DNA of 40,815 nt from Candidatus Hydrogenedentota bacterium (lineage in GTDB: Bacteria > Hydrogenedentota > Hydrogenedentia > Hydrogenedentales > JAJRTN01): positions 1 to 40,815 of the forward strand of contig JAJRTN010000099.1 of the NCBI GenBank assembly GCA_024278275.1, read 5' to 3'. Positions 7,483 to 15,763 of the stretch are shown here, one piece after another. A model generated the notes under the pieces. That model was not told the DNA's origin, ran no database searches, and was given only the letters and a program-made list of their open reading frames with translations. A program made the position numbers and the translations under genes. Numbering within the stretch: position 1 is the stretch's first letter; each line of letters opens with the position of its first letter.

Positions 7483-9477
7483 ATGCGTCAGGACCACACC
7501 ATCGCCGTCATTATTCCCGTCCTCAACGAGGAAGCCTCCATCGGGCGTGTGCTGGATGATATCCCCGCCTGGGTGGACGATATCGTGGTGGCGGACAACG
7601 GGTCCACCGACGGCACGGCGGCGGTGGCCCGCGATCACGGCGCGCGCGTGGTCCATGAGCCGCGCCGGGGCTACGGGTCCGCCTGCCTGCGGGGCATGGC
7701 CCACCTGGAAAACCCGGACATCGTGGTTTTCCTCGATGGCGATTATAGCGACTACCCCGAGGACATGGACACGCTCGTTGCCCCCATACTTACCGGCGAG
7801 GTGGACCTGGTCATCGGGTCGCGGGTGCTGGGGGACAACGAACCAGGCGCGCTCACGCCGCAGGCCGCCTTTGGCAACTGGCTGGCCACGCGCCTCATGC
7901 GCCTTTTCTGGGGCGTGCGCTACACCGACCTTGGGCCCTTCCGCGCCATTCGTTATCGCACGCTGCTCGAATTGGGCATGGCCGACCCCGATTACGGCTG
8001 GACCGTGGAGATGCAGATTCGCGCCGCGCTCCAGGGCGTGCCCCACGATGAGGTGACCGTTCGATACCGCAAGCGCATCGGCCTTTCCAAGGTCTCCGGC
8101 ACCGTGCGTGGTGTTGTGGGCGCCGGCACCAAGATTCTCGGCACCATTTTCCTCGCCCTCGTGGCCTGGCCCCGCACGCGCAAGACGCGGGCCCTCGTCG
8201 TCTTCAGCCGATACCCCGTGCCCGGAGCGACCAAGACGCGCCTCATCCCCGCGCTGGGGGCCGAGGGCGCGGCGGCGCAACAGCGCGCCATGACCGAACA
8301 CACGCTCCAAACCGCCCTGCCCTTCGGACTGGAAACGCTGACCCAGGTCCGCTACACCGGCGGCTCCCGTCACGAAATGCGTGATTGGCTGGGGCCGCGC
8401 TTTGAGTACGTGGAACAGGGCGGCGGCGACCTGGGCGAGCGCATGCTGCGCGCCTTCACCGAGAACTTCGCGCAGGCCTGCGGCAAGGTCGTCATTATCG
8501 GTACCGACTGCCCCGCGCTGGATGCCTGCGTGACCCACCGGGCCTTTCTCGCGCTGGACGATCACGACCTCGTCATCGGTCCCGCGTCGGACGGCGGTTA
8601 CTATCTCATCGGTCTGCGCATCCATGCCGCCGGCGACGAATTGTCCGGGCTCTTCCAGCAAATCGAATGGGGCGGGGAGCACGTGCGCCGCGACACCCTG
8701 GCCAACGCGAAGCGTCTCGGCCTGTCCGTGGGGCAGCTTGACGTGCTGGATGATATTGATTATGCCGAGGATCTGCCCGCGTGGGACCGGGTTCGCGAGG
8801 TCCAACGTATTTCGGTGATTATTCCGGCGCTGAACGAGGCCGGGAACCTGCCCGCCGTGCTTGAACGTCTGGCCGGGGCGGACAACCTGGAGGTTATCGT
8901 GGTGGACGGGGGGAGTGACGACGGCACGCCCGAGGTGGCCGGGAGCCATGGCGCCAAGGTCATTGGGGCGCCCCGGGGCCGTGCCCGTCAGATGAATGCG
9001 GGGGCGCGCGTGGCCACCGGAGGCATCCTCCTGTTTCTCCACGCCGACACCTTGCCGCCGGAAGACTTTGACGGCCTTGCACGGCGGCTCCTGTCCGACC
9101 CCGCCGTGGCCCTCGGCGCGTTCCGCCTGTGCATCAACGCACGGGGCCTCGGCTACCGCTTCATCGAGGCTGCGGTCAGCCTCCGAAATCGCTTGGCGTC
9201 CATGCCGTATGGAGACCAGGCCTACTTCCTTCGGCGGGAGCTTTTCGAGGCCGTGGGCGGGTTTCCCGAAGAGCCCGCCATGGAAGACTATTTACTGGTG
9301 AAACGTCTTCGGCGCCGGGGCGTGATTGTTACCCTGCCCGCCTGCGTTTTCACCTCCCCCCGCCGCTGGCAGCGTGAAGGTCTCCTCCGCACGACGATCC
9401 GAAACGTGGTGGCCTATTGGGCCTATCCGCTGGGGGTTTCGCCCGCCCGCATCGCCCGCTGGCTGGGACGGGGCTGA
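7483..9477 (+). CDS. Triple glycosyltransferase fusion (GT2 + DUF2064 + GT2)
   Basis: A 664-aa soluble protein made of three transferase domains. Residues 1-235 are a GT2 domain like dolichyl/polyprenyl-phosphate sugar synthases: IIPVLNEEASIG, DNGSTDGT and the metal motif DGDYSD. Residues 236-435 match the DUF2064 / TIGR04282 family (FSRYPVPGATKTRL, IIGTDCPALD, GPASDGGYYLIG). Residues 442-664 match the TIGR04283 GT2 family (IIPALNEAGNLP, DGGSDDGT, FLHADT, YGDQAYFLRR). The last two are often neighbours of radical-SAM selenodomain or arsenosugar genes; none is present in this window. GGAAGGA lies 4-10 nt before the ATG. The joints fall at domain edges and no stop or frame change occurs, so the fusion looks genuine. 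Products and acceptors are not known; a two-step glycosylation of one acceptor is possible. Confidence 0.88.
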   Translation: MRQDHTIAVIIPVLNEEASIGRVLDDIPAWVDDIVVADNGSTDGTAAVARDHGARVVHEPRRGYGSACLRGMAHLENPDIVVFLDGDYSDYPEDMDTLVAPILTGEVDLVIGSRVLGDNEPGALTPQAAFGNWLATRLMRLFWGVRYTDLGPFRAIRYRTLLELGMADPDYGWTVEMQIRAALQGVPHDEVTVRYRKRIGLSKVSGTVRGVVGAGTKILGTIFLALVAWPRTRKTRALVVFSRYPVPGATKTRLIPALGAEGAAAQQRAMTEHTLQTALPFGLETLTQVRYTGGSRHEMRDWLGPRFEYVEQGGGDLGERMLRAFTENFAQACGKVVIIGTDCPALDACVTHRAFLALDDHDLVIGPASDGGYYLIGLRIHAAGDELSGLFQQIEWGGEHVRRDTLANAKRLGLSVGQLDVLDDIDYAEDLPAWDRVREVQRISVIIPALNEAGNLPAVLERLAGADNLEVIVVDGGSDDGTPEVAGSHGAKVIGAPRGRARQMNAGARVATGGILLFLHADTLPPEDFDGLARRLLSDPAVALGAFRLCINARGLGYRFIEAAVSLRNRLASMPYGDQAYFLRRELFEAVGGFPEEPAMEDYLLVKRLRRRGVIVTLPACVFTSPRRWQREGLLRTTIRNVVAYWAYPLGVSPARIARWLGRG

Positions 9478-9487
9478 CCGGGGAAAA

Positions 9488-9571
9488 CACGGACAGGCAC
9501 GGGCAAACACGGACGGCCACGGACCAGCACGGACCGGATGCCTCCCTCGTGGTCCGTGTCCGTCCGTGGCC
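9488..9571 (+). repeat. 10-bp-phased CACGGAC array with inverted arm, copy 1
   Basis: CACGGAC-type units start at 9488, 9498 (CACGGGC), 9508, 9518 and 9528, an exact 10-bp period. After a short spacer the inverse GTCCGTG occurs at 9552 and 9562, again 10 bp apart. The arms can pair over about 20 bp with few mismatches. The array begins 11 bp after the glycosyltransferase stop. Two further copies follow other stop codons (11625-11687 and 23840-23901). Confidence 0.75.
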
Positions 9572-9629
9572 TTGTATTGCGCGGCCGCCCTGCAATCCAC
9601 TATCGTGCCCCCTGGTGGAGGAATACCCC

Positions 9630-11613
9630 ATGCCAGGACAACACGGCGTCAGCCGCCGCACGTTTCTTGAAAGGACCGGACTCATGGGCGCATTCGCGGG
9701 ATACTCTCTGATCATCAACGCCAGCGGCGGTGCCGTTTCCGGGGAGCCTCCCGCGCCTTCCCCCGGTGACCGCATGGATGCCCTGTCGCCACCCGACCAG
9801 GAGACCCGTCTCGCGGGCGAACCCCACATGCGGCGTGTCGATCTGTCTTGCGATTTCCTGGTGGCCGGCGGCGGCATGGCCGGCGTGTGCGCCGCCCTGG
9901 CCGCGGCCCGCAACGGCGCGTCCGTGGTTCTCGTGCAAGACCGATCCCGTCTCGGCGGCAACGCGAGCAGCGAAGTGCGCATGCACATCGTGGGTGCCGA
10001 TCACCACGGCAGCCGTCCCGGCTGGCGCGAGGGCGGTCTCATCGAGGAGCTTCGCCTCGACGACGCGGTCAACAACCCCCACTGGTCCTGGGAGCTCTGG
10101 GATTTTCTCCTCTATGACAAGGTGGTCTCCGAAGCAAACATTACGCTCCTTCTTGACAGCACGCTTTATTCCGCCCACATGCGGGACGGCCAAATCGAAA
10201 GCGTGCTGGTTCGCTGCGACAAGACCGAGCATATCTACCGCGTCACCGCCAGGCTCTATGCCGACTGCACCGGCGACTGCCGACTCGGGCTGGAAGCGGG
10301 TGCCACCATCCGCACGGGCCAGGAGGCGCGCGGCACTTTCGACGAGTCCCTCGCACCGGAAGAACCGAGTAGCGGCACCCTGGGCAGCAGCATCCTCTTC
10401 ACATCGAAAGACTATGGCCGCCCCATCGCCTTCCGCCCCCCGGCCTGGGCGCGGAAGATCACGGCGGACCAACTCCGGCACCGGCCCATCGGCAGTTGGG
10501 AATACGGCTACTGGTGGATCGAATGGGGGGGGGGACCGGGACCTTATTCACGACAACGCGCGCATCCGCCACGAGCTGCTTGCCATTGTCATGGGCGTGT
10601 GGGACTACATCAAGAATTCCGGCGACCACCCCGACAGCGCGAACTGGGGAATGGACTGGGTGGGCATGATCCCGGGAAAACGGTCGAGCCGTCGCCTCGA
10701 AGGCCCCTATATTCTGCGGCAGAATGACCTGACCGAAGGCCGTATTTTCGATGATGCCGTGGCCATCGGCGGTTGGCCCATCGACATTCATCCGCCCACG
10801 GGAATCGACGACCCGAGCCTTCCGCCCTATGTTTCAACCAACCTTCTCGACGTGTACACCATCCCCCTGCGGTCGCTCTTCTCGGTGAATATCCCCAACC
10901 TTTTCATGGCGGGCCGCAATATCAGCACGTCCCACGTGGCCTTCGGTTCCACCCGCGTCATGGCCACCTGCGCCGTCGAGGGCCAGGCCATCGGCACCGC
11001 CGCGGCGCTCTGTGCGCGGGAAGGCCTCACCCCCGGCGGCATCGTCGCCGACCCGCGCCGGATCCGGGCGCTGCAACAGTGCCTGCTGCGCGACGACCAG
11101 ACCATCAAGGGCGTTTCCAACGCCGATCCCGGTGACCTGGCGCGGCAAGCCACCGTGACGGCTTCCCATACCGTCGATGGCTGCGACCCCGCCAACGTGA
11201 TCGACGGTTTCGTCCGCGACATGCCGGGCGGTTGGCGGCATCGTTGGGGCGGCTCCATGGAGAAAGGGGAAGCGTGGATCGAGTTGCAGTGGAATACGCC
11301 CCAAACCATCCGCGACGTTCAGCTCTGTTTCGATACCGGCTTCTCACGGGGTCAGCTCACCTTGACCGAGCAAGTCTCCCAGCGCCGCCGGCAAGTGCGT
11401 GGTCCCCAGCCCGAGACCATCAGCGATTACACGCTGAGTTACCGGGCCGAACCCGGTGGCCCCCTTGAACCTCTGGTCGAAATCACGGGGAACTACCAGC
11501 GTCTCCGCCGCCACGCCGTCGGGCCCGTGCGGGTCCGCGCCCTGCGGCTCACCTTCACCAGGACCCACGGCGGTGAAGAAGCCCGTCTCTACGAAATCCG
11601 CTGCTACGGGTGA
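9630..11613 (+). CDS. Tat-exported FAD-dependent oxidoreductase with F5/8-type domain; frameshifted
   Basis: The reading frame from 9630 gives a Tat signal (SRRTFLERTG, residues 8-17), then a Rossmann FAD loop (VAGGGMAGVCAAL) and RLGGNASSEVRMH, as in the FAD_oxidored family. It runs to the G10 tract at 10525-10534. Past it this frame turns to nonsense, while the +1 frame continues the same protein (DLIHDNARIRHELL, then FMAGRNISTSHVA, GSTRVMATCAVEGQAIG) to 11613. Removing one G gives a 660-residue protein with the expected WIEWGGD join. The last 160 residues resemble a discoidin / F5/8 C carbohydrate-binding domain (TASHTVDGCDPANVIDGF). GGAGGAA precedes the ATG by 7 nt. The protein likely oxidises a sugar or related compound in the periplasm. 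The frameshift is real mutation, slippage or assembly error. Confidence 0.85.
10525..10534 (+). other. G10 homopolymer at the frameshift
   Basis: Ten consecutive Gs sit exactly where the oxidoreductase changes frame. Nine Gs would restore one continuous frame. Such a tract is prone to replication or transcriptional slippage and also to sequencing miscalls. Confidence 0.9.
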
Positions 11614-11624
11614 GCGCCGCGAAG

Positions 11625-11687
11625 CACGGACGAACAGGGACAGACATGGACTATCACGGACAAGCCATAAAGCATACGTCGTCCGTG
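11625..11687 (+). repeat. 10-bp-phased CACGGAC array, copy 2
   Basis: Units at 11625 (CACGGAC), 11635 (CAGGGAC), 11645 (CATGGAC) and 11655 (CACGGAC) keep an exact 10-bp period. An inverse GTCCGTG lies at 11681-11687. The array begins 12 bp after the oxidoreductase stop, the same position relative to a stop codon as copies 1 and 3. Confidence 0.7.
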
Positions 11688-11789
11688 TGAGTCCTCCCCG
11701 GGCGCGACGGTCCGCCGCTTGAACCCAATACGCCCACTTGTCATACTGGGCGAACACGTATCTTACGGATTCAACGAAGGAGTAGACCC

Positions 11790-12506
11790 ATGGCCGACCT
11801 TTGCTGTCTTGGCGCGCAGAGTTTCAGTTTTCGCAATTTCGACCTGGAGGGCGCGTTGCGCTGTCTTCGCGACCTGGGGTTGCGCAACATGGAGTTTTGT
11901 GCCGTTCACTTTCCGCCCGACGCGACGGACCCCGGTTTCGAGACCGTGCGGGAAACCATTGCCCGTGCCGCGGTTTCCGTGCCCAGCTTCGGGGTCGAAG
12001 GTTTTGGCGCCGATGTCGCCGCCAACCGTCAGCGTTTCGAGTTTGCCAAAGCCCTGGGCGCCGACATTCTCAGCGCGGATCCCGCGCCGGAGGCCTTCGA
12101 TAACCTGGAGGAACTCTGCGAGGAGTTTCAGATTAAGATCGCCATTCACAACCACGGCCCCGGCGCCCGTTACGACAAGGTGGCCGACACCCTCAAAGCG
12201 GTCGAAGGGCGTCACCCCTTTATTGGCGCCTGCGTGGACACGGGGCACTACCTGCGATCCTCGGAAGCGCCCCATGAGGCGCTGGAAGCCCTGGGCGACC
12301 GGGTGCATTCCGTCCATCTGAAGGACTGGGTCGTGGGCGGAGACGAGAAGATCGTCGGCGAGGGCGACATGGATTTGGCGAAGGTTGCCGCGGCCCTGAA
12401 GGCCATCGACTTCGACGGCCCCATCGCTTTCGAATACGAGCTCAGTCCCGATGCCCCGGTGGAGGACATGCTCCAGGGACTCACCAACTGGCGTGCCGTG
12501 CAATAG
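11790..12506 (+). CDS. Sugar phosphate isomerase/epimerase-like TIM-barrel protein
   Basis: A 238-aa cytoplasmic protein of the AP-endonuclease-2 / xylose-isomerase-like superfamily, whose members isomerise or epimerise sugars, cyclitols or keto acids using a divalent metal. Candidate metal and active-site residues are visible in order: AIHNHGP (about 117-123), CVDTGHYL (about 148-155), SVHLKDW (about 172-178) and FEYE near residue 215. AAGGAG precedes the ATG by 8 nt. Glycerol kinase starts 13 nt after the stop, so the two are almost surely one operon. At 238 aa it is slightly short for the family, but the barrel motifs are complete. The substrate cannot be told from sequence. Confidence 0.82.
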   Translation: MADLCCLGAQSFSFRNFDLEGALRCLRDLGLRNMEFCAVHFPPDATDPGFETVRETIARAAVSVPSFGVEGFGADVAANRQRFEFAKALGADILSADPAPEAFDNLEELCEEFQIKIAIHNHGPGARYDKVADTLKAVEGRHPFIGACVDTGHYLRSSEAPHEALEALGDRVHSVHLKDWVVGGDEKIVGEGDMDLAKVAAALKAIDFDGPIAFEYELSPDAPVEDMLQGLTNWRAVQ

Positions 12507-12519
12507 GGAGCTGAACACC

Positions 12520-13992
12520 ATGAGCGGGCGCTACGTGTTGGCCCTCGACCAGGGCACCACCAGTTCGCGCAGCATCCTTTTTGATGTGGGCGGGCGCATC
12601 GTCGCCACGGCACAGCGGGAAATTCGGCCCATCTACCCGCAGGCCGGGTGGGTTGAACATGACCCCGTGGAAATCTGGAATACCCAGCGCGATACCGCCA
12701 TGGAAGCCATGGACCTGGCCGGGGTGGTGCCAAACGATATCGCCGCCGTCGGCATCGCCAATCAGCGCGAAACGACCCTCCTGTGGGACCGGAGGACCGG
12801 CGAACCGTTACACAACGCCATTGTGTGGCAGTGCCGCCGAACGGCCCCGCTCTGCGAGCAGCTTCGGGCCGATGGTTTGGAATCCCTTTTCCGTGAACGC
12901 ACGGGCCTGGTCCTTGACGCCTATTTCTCCGGTACCAAGCTGCGATGGCTGTTGGAGCACATCGACGGCGCGCGGGAGCGCGCGGCCCGGGGCGAACTCT
13001 GCTTCGGCACGGTGGATTCCTGGTTGCTCTACAGGCTCACCGGCCATCACGCCACCGATCTCAGCAACGCCTCGCGCACCCTTATGTTCAACATTCATGA
13101 CCGCGTCTGGGACCCGGAATTGCTCGACATCCTCGGCATACCGTCGGAGGTGCTGCCCGAAGTGTGCCCCACCAGTCACGTCTACGGGAACACCGCCACC
13201 TTTGGTGGCGACATTCCCGTGGCTTCTCTCGTGGGTGATCAACAGGCCGCCTTGTTCGGCCAGGCCGCTTTCACCCCCGGTGACAGCAAGAACACTTACG
13301 GCACCGGCTGCTTTCTGCTTATGAACACGGGTACAACCCCCGTGATGTCTAGGCACGGTCTGTTGACCACCATCGCCTGGGGACTGGGGGACCGCGTGGA
13401 GTACGCCCTGGAAGGCAGTGTTTTCGTGGGTGGCGCGGTGATCCAATGGCTCCGTGACGAACTGGGGCTTATCCCTTCCGCCGGGGAAAGCGCGACCATC
13501 GCCGCCACCGTTCCGGACACCCATGGCGTCTACATCGTGCCCGCCTTTGTCGGACTGGGCGCGCCCCACTGGGCCATGAAAGCTTCCGGCATCATTACGG
13601 GCCTCACGCGAGGCGCCAATCGCGCCCACATCGTTCGTGCCGCGTTGGAGAGCATTGCCTATCAGTCCGCCGACCTGGTCCGCTGCATGGCCTCCGACAC
13701 GGGCGCCGCGATTCGCCTGCTGCGGGTGGATGGCGGCGCGGCGGCCAACAACCTGCTCATGCAGCACCAGGCCGATATACTCGACATCCCCGTTTCGAGG
13801 GGTAAAATCCTCGAAACCACCGCCTTGGGCGCGGCCTATCTCGCCGGCCTGGCCGTGGACTTCTGGTCCGGACAAGAAGCGCTCCGGGATATTTGGCGGG
13901 AAGATCGTCGTTTTGTCCCCAAGTGGGACGAGAAACAGCGGGAGACGGGGGTGAAAGCATGGGGCGAAGCCGTGCGTAAAGCATTGTTATAG
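12520..13992 (+). CDS. glpK: Glycerol kinase
   Basis: A 490-aa FGGY-family kinase that converts glycerol to sn-glycerol 3-phosphate with ATP in the cytoplasm. The N-terminal phosphate loop [14 protein letters not shown] (about 8-21), [39 protein letters not shown], the [10 protein letters not shown] loop and [11 protein letters not shown] are all typical of GlpK rather than other FGGY sugar kinases. The length is normal for GlpK. The ATG follows AGGGAG by 9 nt and lies 13 nt after the isomerase stop. No glpF or glpD is present in this window, so the glycerol source is not evident from the neighbours. Confidence 0.95.
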   Translation: MSGRYVLALDQGTTSSRSILFDVGGRIVATAQREIRPIYPQAGWVEHDPVEIWNTQRDTAMEAMDLAGVVPNDIAAVGIANQRETTLLWDRRTGEPLHNAIVWQCRRTAPLCEQLRADGLESLFRERTGLVLDAYFSGTKLRWLLEHIDGARERAARGELCFGTVDSWLLYRLTGHHATDLSNASRTLMFNIHDRVWDPELLDILGIPSEVLPEVCPTSHVYGNTATFGGDIPVASLVGDQQAALFGQAAFTPGDSKNTYGTGCFLLMNTGTTPVMSRHGLLTTIAWGLGDRVEYALEGSVFVGGAVIQWLRDELGLIPSAGESATIAATVPDTHGVYIVPAFVGLGAPHWAMKASGIITGLTRGANRAHIVRAALESIAYQSADLVRCMASDTGAAIRLLRVDGGAAANNLLMQHQADILDIPVSRGKILETTALGAAYLAGLAVDFWSGQEALRDIWREDRRFVPKWDEKQRETGVKAWGEAVRKALL

Positions 13993-14030
13993 AAGACTTT
14001 AAGAATCCTTACAAGAATTGCATGGATTAT

Positions 14031-14059
14031 TTGCCCGGTGACGGATTCCATGGTACAAT
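14031..14059 (+). promoter_or_regulatory. Sigma-70-type promoter in the glpK-mnmE gap
   Basis: TTGCCC (14031-14036), a 17-bp spacer and TACAAT (14054-14059) make one of the best promoters visible in the window. Transcription would begin near 14066 and run away from glpK into a region with no credible coding sequence before mnmE, which is on the other strand. It may drive a small RNA. Confidence 0.5.
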
Positions 14060-14065
14060 TCTTGT

Positions 14066-14140
14066 GGTCAGCGCCACATGTGGCGTTTCTCCTTCCGCGG
14101 AGGCCTGGTGCGCACGGCGTGTCAGGCCTCTTCTCTTGTT
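14066..14140 (+). ncRNA. Candidate small RNA ending in a terminator hairpin
   Basis: Starting from the promoter above, the predicted transcript of about 75 nt holds a perfect 14-nt palindrome CGCCACATGTGGCG (14072-14085) followed by TTTCT. It then holds an 8-bp stem GAGGCCTG / CAGGCCTC (14100-14107 with 14123-14130) followed by TTCTCTTGTT, which looks like an intrinsic terminator. I do not recognise a known RNA family; no 4.5S, tmRNA or 6S hallmark is seen. Alternatively the hairpins may simply end glpK transcription. Confidence 0.35.
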
Positions 14141-14198
14141 GGAGTGCGGAAGCTTGCTTCCGCTTTCATTACCGGCAGCTTGCTGCCGCATTTTCTTT
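14141..14198 (+). repeat. GGAGTGCGG double-hairpin repeat, copy 2 (terminator)
   Basis: The repeat holds GCGGAAGC / GCTTCCGC around TT (14146-14163), then TTTCATTAC, then CGGCAGC / GCTGCCG around TT (14173-14188), then CATTTTCTTT. It aligns with 4173-4225. Both hairpins followed by T-rich sequence make it a strong terminator candidate for glpK or the small RNA. Confidence 0.72.
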
Positions 14199-14289
14199 GT
14201 CCTGCCAGCGACCATTCCAGGTGTGCCCCATGGAACGTGTCAACCTAACCCGGCCAAGCCGGAACCAAGAATCGTTACAGCCGTCCATG

Positions 14290-14342
14290 CCACGACCAAC
14301 CGTCATCCCCGCGAAAGCGGCAGCAAGCTGCCGCACTCCAAA
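14290..14342 (-). repeat. Composite repeat: REP-like unit joined to GGAGTGCGG copy 3
   Basis: Positions 14290-14320 are an exact 31-nt reverse-complement match to 27655-27685, part of a REP-like family with CCCCGCGAAAGCGG. Directly joined at 14317-14340 is a minus-strand GGAGTGCGG element whose stem is GCGGCAGC / GCTGCCGC around TT. Read from mnmE, this hairpin followed by TTTCGC would act as its terminator. The rest of 13993-14383 contains only the elements listed here. Confidence 0.7.
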
Positions 14343-14383
14343 ACGGGCGGATCCCGCAGGAATTCGTGGGCTGATGCGCCACA

Positions 14384-15763
14384 TTACTTGCCGATGCAGA
14401 AGGAGGAGAAGACCATTTCCAGGATATCATCCGGCGTGGTTTCTCCCGTGATTTCGCCCAGTGCCCGCAATGCGTCTTGCAGATCCGCCGCAAGAAACTC
14501 GGGTGACAAATGCGTGTTTTCCAGGAGCCGCCCCACGCTGTCGGCGGCCCGGCGCAGGCTTTCTTTCTGGTGGAGGCGGGTGAGCATCACCTGGCCCGCC
14601 GAGGCCTGAAGGCCCCCCAGTAACAGGTCGCCAAGGCATTGTTCCAGGTCGTCCAGGCCCGTACCTTCCGTGGCCGACAGGGCAACGCATCCCTGCGTCG
14701 CGGGCAGGGCATCGCCCGGTGGCGGCGCAGCGAGGTCAATCTTGTTCCATGCCACCACGACGGGCAGGTCTTGCGCCGCCAGCTCTGCAGCCAGGTCGCG
14801 GTCCTCCGGGGTCACCCCCGTGGTGGCGTCCAATACCAGGAGCACGAGATTGGCGCCGCGAAAGGCCGCTCGTGCCTGCTCCACGCCGATGCGTTCCACC
14901 TCGTCCACCGTATCCCGAAGACCCGCCGTGTCGATGAGTTTCACGGGAACCCCGGCGAGGGTGATGTATTCTTCGAGGCGGTCGCGGGTGGTTCCCGGCC
15001 GTGCCGTCACGATGGCGCGTGCATCGCGGAGCAAGGCGTTGAAAAGGCTCGACTTGCCCACGTTGGGCCGCCCGGCGATGGCCACCGTCACCCCCTCGCG
15101 GTACAGGCGTCCCGCCTCGCACGTGTCCAGGAGCGCGACCATCTCCCCGTGGGCCGTCCGCAGGCCGTCGATCAGGGCCGTGTCGATGAGTTCCGGCAGG
15201 TCGTCCTCCGGGAAATCGACGGCGGCTTCCACCCGCGCGAGGGCGCCGGCCAGGCGCTCCCGCATGCCGTGGATGGCGTTTGACAGGGCGCCACCCGCGG
15301 CGGCGTTGGCCGCCTGAAGACCGGCGCGCGTGCGGGCGCGAATCTGATCGATCACGGCCTCCGCCTGCACCAGGTCGATGCGGCCATTGAGGAAAGCGCG
15401 TTGCGTGAACTCGCCGGGGCGCGCCGGCCGCGCCCCCTGGCGCAGCACCTCTTCGAGAATGGCGTTGAGCGGCCCCGCGCCCCCGTGCCCGTTGATCTCG
15501 GCCACGTCCTCGCGGGTATAGCTGTGAGGCGCCCGCATGAGATGGAGAAGCACCTCATCAACGGGATGCCCCGCGCCATCCAGTATATGGCCGTGAAAGA
15601 CCCGTTGGGCGCCGGTCCGGATATCCCGTCCGTGTCCCGAGCGGAAAACCCTGGCCGCGATCTCCACGGCCCGGGGCCCGCTAATGCGGACAATCCCCAC
15701 GCCGCCTTCGCCGGGCGGGGTGGAGATTGCCGCAATGGTGTCAGTCGCCGAAGGTGCCGGCAT
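14384..15763 (-). CDS. mnmE: tRNA modification GTPase MnmE (TrmE)
   Basis: A 459-aa GTPase that, with MnmG, installs the carboxymethylaminomethyl group on wobble uridine 34 of some tRNAs. The N-terminal folate-binding domain starts DTIAAISTPPGEGGVGIVRISG (residues 8-29). The G domain has GRPNVGKS (231-238), DTAGLRDT (278-285) and NKID. The C-terminus ends in the family hallmark FCIGK with the conserved cysteine. The ATG at 15763 gives the normal length; longer in-frame starts add an Ala/Gly-rich segment not seen in the family. It overlaps the end of jag by 23 bp, implying translational coupling at the end of the rpmH-rnpA-yidD-yidC-jag cluster. Confidence 0.96.
   Translation of the reverse strand: MPAPSATDTIAAISTPPGEGGVGIVRISGPRAVEIAARVFRSGHGRDIRTGAQRVFHGHILDGAGHPVDEVLLHLMRAPHSYTREDVAEINGHGGAGPLNAILEEVLRQGARPARPGEFTQRAFLNGRIDLVQAEAVIDQIRARTRAGLQAANAAAGGALSNAIHGMRERLAGALARVEAAVDFPEDDLPELIDTALIDGLRTAHGEMVALLDTCEAGRLYREGVTVAIAGRPNVGKSSLFNALLRDARAIVTARPGTTRDRLEEYITLAGVPVKLIDTAGLRDTVDEVERIGVEQARAAFRGANLVLLVLDATTGVTPEDRDLAAELAAQDLPVVVAWNKIDLAAPPPGDALPATQGCVALSATEGTGLDDLEQCLGDLLLGGLQASAGQVMLTRLHQKESLRRAADSVGRLLENTHLSPEFLAADLQDALRALGEITGETTPDDILEMVFSSFCIGK

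Noticed and set aside
9488-9571. CRISPR-like periodic repeat
   Set aside because: Units are 7 bp with 3-bp gaps and an inverted arm, not repeat-spacer structure; no cas genes.
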